From CAZTXD01 sp964617995 (GTDB taxonomy: Bacteria > Actinomycetota > Acidimicrobiia > Spongiisociales > ZC4RG35): a DNA stretch of 12,623 nucleotides. The notes under the pieces are model-generated. The model was not told where the DNA came from. It made no database searches and was given only the letters and a program-made list of their open reading frames with translations. Position 1 is the first letter of the stretch; every line of letters begins with the position of its first letter. The stretch spans positions 1-12,623 of the forward strand of contig CAZTXD010000112.1 in the NCBI GenBank assembly GCA_964617995.1, in the 5' to 3' direction. Below are positions 8,015-12,623 of the stretch, in pieces. A program made the translations under genes and the position numbers.

Positions 8015-8057
8015 AACCCTGGGTTCCACACCCCTCTATGGGTGGTCTGTGGCCCAC
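8015..8057 (+). repeat. 43-nt palindromic repeat, copy 2
   Basis: This is the second copy, 71 nt downstream of the first in the same orientation. The inner ACCC/GGGT pairing (8030-8033 with 8040-8043) is identical. In the outer arms (8020-8028 with 8048-8056), two C-G/T-A pairs of copy 1 become G-T wobbles and one becomes a mismatch. Pairing is therefore better kept in a plus-strand RNA than in a minus-strand RNA. Confidence 0.7.
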
Positions 8058-8234
8058 GGTTCACACCGCCACCAGCTCGCAGCGGTTCTTCGTCGACTTC
8101 GACCCGCCTGCTGTCACCGGGCCGATCAACCGCAGCTCACTGGCGGCAACCCCGGATCAGTCAGGGCTCCGCGTTTTGATGGGTTTGGATAGGCTCGGAA
8201 TGGGAACAACATGGAAAGGAGCCTCCGGAGGAGC

Positions 8235-8627
8235 ATGAGCATCCGACAGACACTCGAAAACACCGCTTCGGATTTCGTCGCCAACGTGGCCGTCCCGGTC
8301 GCCGAGAGAGTGCGCGGGTCCGCCGACGACCTGATCGATCGGATCGGCGCCGAGTCGCGCCAGCTCACCGAACGGGTGGGAGAGCAGATGAGCAACAGGC
8401 TGGACCATCTGCCCGAGGCTGCTCTCGAACGGCTCAACCTGGTCACGGCCCGCCGTTCACGCCGGCGGACGATCATGGGCCTCCTGGCCGGGATCGTGAT
8501 CGGTGCGGTACTGGTGCGCCTGTTCTCAGGCGAGGAAGGCGCCCGGCGTCGCCGTGCCATACGGACGAGAATGGGTTGGCACGACCCTCAGTCGGCGGCC
8601 GCCGTGACGGGAGAGCTCCCCAAGTAG
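8235..8627 (+). CDS. Small membrane-anchored protein, unknown function
   Basis: A 130-aa protein not recognised as a known family. Residues 1-75 are charged and heptad-like, probably amphipathic helix or coiled coil (TLENTASDFV, PVAERVRGSADDLIDRIG, RQLTERVGEQMSNRLDHL). An Arg-rich patch at 73-78 precedes a single transmembrane helix at about 80-97 (IMGLLAGIVIGAVLVRLF), followed by a short tail with a second Arg cluster at 104-110. ATG 8235 is chosen because GGAGGAG (8227-8233) lies immediately upstream, with AAGGAG at 8216-8221 as well. An in-frame ATG at 8211 would add eight residues and has a poorer ribosome site. Its stop faces that of the ligase gene 14 nt away, so it is probably a single-gene unit. 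The design (cytoplasmic helix plus anchor) suggests a structural or scaffold protein, by inference only. Confidence 0.65.
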   Translation: MSIRQTLENTASDFVANVAVPVAERVRGSADDLIDRIGAESRQLTERVGEQMSNRLDHLPEAALERLNLVTARRSRRRTIMGLLAGIVIGAVLVRLFSGEEGARRRRAIRTRMGWHDPQSAAAVTGELPK

Positions 8628-8641
8628 GGACCTCCCGCCGC

Positions 8642-10186
8642 TCACCCGGAGGCGTCGATCTCGGGGGCGCCGTGGCGCAGCTTGAAGCGCTGGATCTTGC
8701 CGGTGGCCGTACGCGGGAAGTCGTCGACGTACTCGACGATGTGGGGGTACTGGTGCCTCTGCAACCCTTCCTTGCACCACGTCTGGAGACGGGCCTCCAG
8801 CGCCTCGCCGGTCTCCCCGCGGGGGATGACGTAGGCCTTGATCCGCATCAGCCCGTCGACGTCCACCCCCACCACGGCCGCCTCCACGACCTCTTCGTGC
8901 TCCATGAGGCGGTTCTCGATCTCGATGGGGCTGACCCAGAGCCCTCCCACCTTCATCATGTCGTCTACCCGTCCCTCGTACGTGTAGTAGCCGTCGGCAT
9001 CCATGTGGTAGCGGTCACCCGACGCGAACCACTCGCCGCGCATGCTGGCCCGGGTTTTGTGCAGCTGATGCCAGTAGAACGAGAGGGCGCTGCCCCCTCT
9101 CACCATCAGCTCGCCCGACTCACCGGGACCGAGCGGGGTGCCGTCCTCGTCGCGTATCTCCAGGTCGTATCCCGCAACCGGCACCCCCGACGTGCCCGGT
9201 CGCACCTCTCCCCGACGATTGGAGCAGTAGATGTGGAGCATCTCGGTGGATCCGATCCCGTCGAGGATCTCGACGCCGGTAGCGGAGTGGAATCGGCGCC
9301 ACACTTCAGGCGGCAGGGGCTCGGCGGCGGAGATCCCCAGCCTGACCGACGAGAAGTCGGTCTCGGGGAAGGACGGATCGGCCAGCATCAGGTTGTAGAG
9401 GGTCGGGACCGAGAACAGGAGCGTCGGACTGTGCTCCCCTATCTTCGCCAGGGCCCGATCGGGAGTGGGCCGTCCCGTCAGGTACACGGTTTTGGCACCG
9501 GACCAGAGAGGAAAGCTGAGGCTGTTGCCGAGCCCGTAGGCGTGGAACATCTTGGTGGTGGAGAAATGGACGTCCTCGGGGGTGGTCTGGAGGATGTCGC
9601 GGGCATACGTCTGGCACGTGAAGATCAGATCGGCATGGGTGTGGACCACCCCTTTGGGACGTCCGGTCGATCCGGAGCTGTAGAGCCAGAAGGCCATGTC
9701 CTCGGAGTGGGTCGCCACCGGGTCGATCTCGTCGTCTCCGTCGGCCATCCATTCGTCCACCGACGGCTCCCCGCCCCCAGCCCGACCCGAGACCACCAGG
9801 CGAACGTCGGGGCGTTCGGCCACTGTCGGAGCGACCTTCTCGAGGAACGGCTCGTCCACGATCGCCACCGTGGCGTAGGAGTCGTCGAGGAAGTAGGCGA
9901 AGTCGTCGGCCCGGGCGAGGAAGTTGACCGGGATGGGAACCGCGCCGATGCGCATGGCACCCAGGAATGCCGCCGGGAACGCCGGGGTGTCGTCGAGGAC
10001 CAGCAGCACACGATCTTCGCGCCCCACTCCGAGGGACGCCAGGTTGGAGGCGACACGGCAGGCAGCCCGGAAGAGATCCCCAAAGGTGAGGCGTTCCCCT
10101 GGGTCGGTTATCACAGCCACCTCGTCGCCCAACCCTCGCTCCAGATTGGAATCCAGGAGCGTGCTGGCGTTGGTGTGATCCTCCAT
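8642..10186 (-). CDS. Benzoate-CoA ligase family acyl-CoA synthetase
   Basis: This 514-aa AMP-forming ligase of the ANL superfamily activates a carboxylic acid to its CoA thioester in the cytoplasm. Motifs in order: YSSGSTGRPKG at 169-179 (intact phosphate loop), FHAYGLGNSLSFPL at 214-227, GIGSTEMLHIY at 310-320, SGD at 389-391, GRVDDMMKVGGLWVSPIE at 405-422, and RTATGKIQRFKL at 492-503 with adenylation Lys497. The AYGLGN and LDGIGSTEMLHI segments are typical of the benzoate-CoA ligase branch (BadA, 4-hydroxybenzoate and related ligases) rather than fatty-acid ligases, so an aromatic acid is the best guess; exact substrate unknown. The ATG start has GGAGG (10197-10201, minus strand) 10 nt upstream. 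It is divergent from an alpha/beta hydrolase across a 91-nt gap that holds a predicted operator. Confidence 0.85.
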   Translation of the reverse strand: MEDHTNASTLLDSNLERGLGDEVAVITDPGERLTFGDLFRAACRVASNLASLGVGREDRVLLVLDDTPAFPAAFLGAMRIGAVPIPVNFLARADDFAYFLDDSYATVAIVDEPFLEKVAPTVAERPDVRLVVSGRAGGGEPSVDEWMADGDDEIDPVATHSEDMAFWLYSSGSTGRPKGVVHTHADLIFTCQTYARDILQTTPEDVHFSTTKMFHAYGLGNSLSFPLWSGAKTVYLTGRPTPDRALAKIGEHSPTLLFSVPTLYNLMLADPSFPETDFSSVRLGISAAEPLPPEVWRRFHSATGVEILDGIGSTEMLHIYCSNRRGEVRPGTSGVPVAGYDLEIRDEDGTPLGPGESGELMVRGGSALSFYWHQLHKTRASMRGEWFASGDRYHMDADGYYTYEGRVDDMMKVGGLWVSPIEIENRLMEHEEVVEAAVVGVDVDGLMRIKAYVIPRGETGEALEARLQTWCKEGLQRHQYPHIVEYVDDFPRTATGKIQRFKLRHGAPEIDASG

Positions 10187-10213
10187 CCTGTTTGGACCTC
10201 CCGGTGTCGGCCC

Positions 10214-10231
10214 TGACCAGCCGGTCAGGTA
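10214..10231. promoter_or_regulatory. Predicted TetR-type operator, divergent promoter
   Basis: The 18 nt TGACCAGCCGGTCAGGTA match the perfect palindrome at 11048-11065 at 13 of 18 positions, keeping TGAC and CCGGTCAG in register. An overlapping reading of the same DNA (10212-10229) is a perfect 7+4+7 inverted repeat, CCTGACC-agcc-GGTCAGG. It touches a plus-strand -10-like box TACTCT (10230-10235) and lies just downstream of a minus-strand -10-like TAAGGT (10239-10244). One protein bound here could therefore control both divergent genes. Confidence 0.55.
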
Positions 10232-10277
10232 CTCTCGGACCTTACCACCGTCCTCGTCACCCTTGCCGGGAGCCCCG

Positions 10278-11054
10278 ATGCCACATCTCGAGATCGTCGG
10301 CGTGCGACTCGACTACCGGGTGATCGACGGTGACGAAGCGCTTCCCTGGCTGATATTCCTGCACGAAGGCCTCGGCAGCGTCGAGCTGTGGCGCGATTTC
10401 CCCGAACGGGTGGGCGCCGCCACGAGATGCCGCGCCCTCATCTACTCGCGCCACGGTCACGGCTGGTCCGACCCCCTCACCGGGCCGCGCTCCCCCGAGT
10501 TCATGCACGAGGAAGCCCGGGCCGTGCTGCCGGCGATCAGGGAGAAGCTGGGAGTGGGCCCCTACATCCTCGTCGGCCACTCCGACGGCGCCTCCATCGC
10601 TCTCATTGCCGCCGCCGGCGCTGATCCCCTGGGGGTCGTCGCTCTCGCCCCCCATGTCTTCGTCGAAGCGGAATCACTCGCCGGAGCCGAGGCCGCCCGG
10701 CAGGCCTTCGTGGCGGGCGGCCTCGATGAGAAGATGGCCAGGTATCACCACGATCCCTCGGCCACCTTCTACGGGTGGTACGACATCTGGAGGAGCCCCC
10801 GGTTCCGGGATTGGAACATCGAAGGACTACTCGGCGGCATCCGCTGCCCGCTCCTGGTTGTGCAGGGCTCCGACGACGAGTACGGCACCTCGGCACAGCT
10901 CGACGCCATCACCAGAGGTGTCGCCGGACCCGTCCAACAGGTGTTGATGGAAGGTTGCGGCCACTCACCTCACCTCGACCGGCCGGAGCAGGTGATCGAC
11001 GCCACGGTGGGGTTCGTGGACGGGCTGCTGAAATCTCCCGCTCCCCATGACTGA
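10278..11054 (+). CDS. Alpha/beta hydrolase
   Basis: A 258-aa cytoplasmic hydrolase of the alpha/beta fold. The nucleophile elbow GHSDG is at 100-104 (Ser102), the acid is probably Asp199 or Asp200 in GSDDEYG, and the base is His229 in GCGHSPH. HEGLGS at 29-34 supplies the oxyanion hole and SRHGHGWSD at 57-65 is typical of ester- and C-C-bond hydrolases. There is no signal peptide. ATG 10278 is preferred over an upstream in-frame TTG (10263) since GGGAG (10267-10271) sits at suitable distance. Shared control with the adjacent CoA ligase suggests action on an ester, thioester or ring-cleavage product in the same acid-degradation route, but no specific substrate can be named. Its stop codon lies within the operator of the transporter gene that follows. 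Confidence 0.83.
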   Translation: MPHLEIVGVRLDYRVIDGDEALPWLIFLHEGLGSVELWRDFPERVGAATRCRALIYSRHGHGWSDPLTGPRSPEFMHEEARAVLPAIREKLGVGPYILVGHSDGASIALIAAAGADPLGVVALAPHVFVEAESLAGAEAARQAFVAGGLDEKMARYHHDPSATFYGWYDIWRSPRFRDWNIEGLLGGIRCPLLVVQGSDDEYGTSAQLDAITRGVAGPVQQVLMEGCGHSPHLDRPEQVIDATVGFVDGLLKSPAPHD

Positions 11055-11075
11055 CCGGTCAGTCACTGGTATGCT
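11047..11075 (+). promoter_or_regulatory. Promoter of the transporter genes, operator inside
   Basis: ATGACT (11047-11052, 4/6 match to the -35 box) and TATGCT (11070-11075, -10) are separated by 17 nt, and a TG one base upstream of the -10 gives an extended -10. The perfect 18-bp palindrome TGACTGACCGGTCAGTCA (11048-11065) occupies the spacer, where a bound repressor would block RNA polymerase. Transcription would start near 11082, leaving a leader of about 45 nt before the ATG at 11128. Confidence 0.6.
11048..11065. promoter_or_regulatory. Perfect 18-bp palindromic operator (TetR-like)
   Basis: TGACTGACC is followed directly by its reverse complement GGTCAGTCA. Perfect palindromes of this length and composition are typical of TetR-family operators, notably those of fatty-acid and branched-chain acid catabolism regulators. 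It overlaps the last codons and stop of the hydrolase gene. The cognate regulator is not in the window. Confidence 0.7.
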
Positions 11076-11127
11076 CGCCGCAGCCGGAGGGGTGATTCAG
11101 CTCAGCCGGCCCCGATCGGAGGAGACA

Positions 11128-12435
11128 ATGATCAGACACACGAAGCTCAGGCTGATGAGCCTGCTGGCGGTGCTCGCCCTCGTCGTGGCGGCGTGCGCCT
11201 CAGACGAACCTGCCCCCACCACCGAGGCCCCGACTCCCGACGACACCACCGAAGAGACGGCGCCGGACACGACCGAGGCGCCGCCGGAGACCGAGGCCCC
11301 CGACACGACCGAGCCTCCCGCCGACGGTGAGCCCATCCGCATCGGGGCCCTGACCCCACTGACCGGCAACTTCGCCCCGTGGGGCGTCCAGGTGCGAGAC
11401 GGGATGCAGCTCGCCGTCGACGAGATCAACGCCGAAGGCGGTGTCGACGGGCGGATGCTCGAGCTGGTGGTGGCCGACACCCAGTCCAACGCCGAGGAAG
11501 GCGCCAGCGCCTTCGAGCGCCTCATCGAGCAGGACGGCGTGGTGGCGGCGGGAGGGGTCATATCCAGTGACGTCGGTCTGCAGACCGCCCTCCTGGCCGA
11601 GGAGCTGGAGGTTCCCCTGTTCCTCGTCAAGGCGGGCTCGGAGGCGATCCTCAGCGCCGACAGCCGGTACACGTTCCGAACCTGCCTTCCCTCCGCGCCG
11701 ATGGTGGCGGGGCCGATCCTCCAGTACGTCCAGAGTGAGGGCTTGACCAGGGTCGGGGCCATCATCGCCGACTACGCCTGGGGACAGGCGATCAACTCCG
11801 CCATGCAGGACACCTTCGCCGCCGCCGAGGGGATCGAGCTCCAGATCGAGGTGGCTCCCGTCGGGGAGACCGACTTCACCACGTATCTGCGGGCATTCGA
11901 CGACCTCGATCCGGAGATGATCGTGGCGACCGGCCATCCCCCCGGTGCCGGGCCCATCACCGTCCAGTCCGAGGACCTCTACGACGTGCCGATCACCGGG
12001 GCCTACACCCCGCGTTCGCTGGTGGTGGGAGGCGTCGCCGAAGCCGCCATCAACCGCTACGCCGACTTCGGTTGCGCCGACGTGACCAGCGACGACTACC
12101 AGGAACTGGCGCGTCGCTACCTGGAGTTCTCCGACAACGTCTTCTTAGAGGACGACGCCGTGGCCGGGTACGGCATCGTGACGATGGTGGCCGACGCGGT
12201 GGGTGCGATCGGTGACGACCCTGCGGCCGTAGCCGAGTACCTGCACGGCCAGACCTACGACCTGCCCGGCTACTCCTTCCAGATGGCCTGGACCGAGTGG
12301 GGCGAGCTGTCCAATGCCCAGATCGCCTTCGACGTGATCGGACCGGGTCCGGCACCGGAAGGGGTCAACGACGCGGGAGATTGGTATCCGGAGCGACTGA
12401 TCGTTTCCGAACCGCTCGAGCCATATCAGCCGTAG
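11128..12435 (+). CDS. ABC transporter substrate-binding lipoprotein, Liv type
   Basis: This is the extracellular, lipid-anchored binding protein of a branched-chain amino acid-type ABC transporter. At 435 aa it starts with a lipoprotein signal (positively charged N-terminus, hydrophobic core 9-20, lipobox VAAC with Cys23). A disordered Thr/Glu/Pro/Asp linker follows (about 25-67, repeated TEAP and DTTE units), then a Peripla_BP_6-type domain beginning IRIGALTPLTG and containing DGMQLAVDEINAEGG and VAAGGVISSDVG. ATG 11128 is chosen because GGAGGAG (11118-11124) precedes it and the signal peptide begins there; the in-frame ATG at 11047 lies inside the promoter and operator. An ATPase gene begins 10 nt downstream. 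Family ligands include Leu/Ile/Val, amides, urea and aromatic acids; the neighbouring CoA ligase makes an organic acid plausible. Leu340 uses TTA, a rare codon in such genomes. Confidence 0.88.
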   Translation: MIRHTKLRLMSLLAVLALVVAACASDEPAPTTEAPTPDDTTEETAPDTTEAPPETEAPDTTEPPADGEPIRIGALTPLTGNFAPWGVQVRDGMQLAVDEINAEGGVDGRMLELVVADTQSNAEEGASAFERLIEQDGVVAAGGVISSDVGLQTALLAEELEVPLFLVKAGSEAILSADSRYTFRTCLPSAPMVAGPILQYVQSEGLTRVGAIIADYAWGQAINSAMQDTFAAAEGIELQIEVAPVGETDFTTYLRAFDDLDPEMIVATGHPPGAGPITVQSEDLYDVPITGAYTPRSLVVGGVAEAAINRYADFGCADVTSDDYQELARRYLEFSDNVFLEDDAVAGYGIVTMVADAVGAIGDDPAAVAEYLHGQTYDLPGYSFQMAWTEWGELSNAQIAFDVIGPGPAPEGVNDAGDWYPERLIVSEPLEPYQP

Positions 12436-12445
12436 CATCGACGAC

Positions 12446-12623
12446 ATGACAATGCTCCGGGTCGACGGCCTCGCCAAGCACTACGGAGGGCTCCCGGCAG
12501 TCGACGGGGTTACGTTCGCGGTCGACGACGGCGACGTCCTCGACGTCGTCGGGCCCCACCGGGCCGGGAAGACCACCCAGCGCCAGAAGGTAATCGGCCG
12601 GGGAAGGCCCACCACCCGCGAGG
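12446..12623 (+). CDS. ABC transporter ATP-binding protein, LivG type (partial)
   Basis: Only the first 59 codons are present; the gene runs off the window. The translation opens MTMLRVDGLAKHYGGLPAVDGVTFAVDDGDVL, the standard N-terminus of Liv-family ATPases. The Walker A region reads GPHRAGKTT instead of the usual GPNGAGKTT, and the following residues (QRQKVIGRGRPTTRE) fit poorly to the usual LFNxIxG...RPTxG pattern, although the frame stays open. This looks like base errors near a sequence end or a decayed gene. ATG 12446 lacks a Shine-Dalgarno; a TAGCAT box (12433-12438) lies 7 nt upstream. ATG 12452 is an alternative start. It would power uptake of the ligand bound by the upstream lipoprotein. 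Confidence 0.75.
   Translation, partial: MTMLRVDGLAKHYGGLPAVDGVTFAVDDGDVLDVVGPHRAGKTTQRQKVIGRGRPTTRE

Larger units (their letters stand above)
7838..8234. other. Gene-poor stretch with repeats and hairpins
   Basis: I find no convincing gene in this ~400-nt stretch. Open frames here are not homogeneous, and a tract coding PLWV-like peptides falls in different frames in the two repeat copies, which argues against coding. It contains the hairpin at 7918-7940 and two copies of a 43-nt palindromic repeat. The right end carries a possible -10 box TAGGCT (8190-8195) for the small membrane gene at 8235. The segment 8058-8190 shows nothing I can name. Confidence 0.6.

Noticed and set aside
6791..8029. 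A 412-codon minus-strand open frame opposite menA and the SDR gene
   Set aside because: Both plus-strand genes are clear family members; the antisense product is low-complexity Gly/Arg/Pro and begins in the repeat region.
7944..8057. CRISPR array (43-nt repeat, 28-nt spacer)
   Set aside because: There are only two units, 84% identical, with no third copy, leader or cas genes; an intergenic palindromic repeat explains it better.
7834..8238. Possible 134-aa protein after the SDR gene
   Set aside because: It overlaps the SDR stop, runs through the palindromic repeats in changing relative frame and shows no family features or ribosome site.
8576..10216. A 546-codon plus-strand open frame opposite the CoA ligase gene
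   Set aside because: The minus-strand protein has every ANL motif, and the plus-strand product has no recognisable features.
11047..11127. Upstream ATG giving the transporter lipoprotein 27 extra residues
   Set aside because: It lies inside the promoter and operator, would bury the signal peptide, and the ATG at 11128 has a strong GGAGGAG site.

Overview
The window is a high-GC, gene-dense piece of bacterial chromosome, most likely from an actinomycete-type organism (Actinomycetota; an uncultured Acidimicrobiia-like lineage would fit, but this is inference). The reasons are strong G/C bias at third codon positions, menaquinone genes of actinobacterial type (including a MenB with the Asp seen in Mycobacterium), a lipoprotein with a long Thr/Glu/Pro linker, and several starts that lack a Shine-Dalgarno but have a TAnnnT box 6-7 nt upstream, as in leaderless actinobacterial transcripts. 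I see no tRNA, rRNA, insertion sequence or CRISPR array. The window ends inside a gene.

Left part (59-4961, minus strand): a tight four-gene operon read right to left. It encodes a 62-aa membrane peptide, a protein joining a kinase-like N-terminal half to an S-adenosylmethionine methyltransferase, a membrane-anchored alkaline-phosphatase/sulfatase-fold enzyme, and MenE (o-succinylbenzoate-CoA ligase). The first three look like a cell-surface modification cassette inserted between menaquinone genes. A hairpin at 3-37 follows menE.

Middle (5119-7837, plus strand): menB and menA diverge from that operon and, with menE, cover the OSB to OSB-CoA, DHNA-CoA and demethylmenaquinone steps. A short-chain dehydrogenase follows, apparently from its own leaderless promoter. 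A gene-poor stretch (7838-8234) contains two diverged copies of a 43-nt palindromic repeat, and then comes an orphan 130-aa membrane-anchored protein.

Right part (8642-12623): a benzoate-CoA-ligase-type enzyme (minus) diverges from an alpha/beta hydrolase (plus), which is followed by a Liv-type ABC transporter substrate-binding lipoprotein and the start of a LivG-type ATPase. A perfect 18-bp palindrome (TGACTGACCGGTCAGTCA) sits in the transporter promoter, and a 13/18 match lies in the ligase/hydrolase divergent promoter. This suggests one TetR-like regulator, not encoded here, controlling uptake, CoA activation and hydrolysis of an aromatic or other carboxylic acid. The last ~90 bases look degraded relative to the LivG family and may contain sequence errors.
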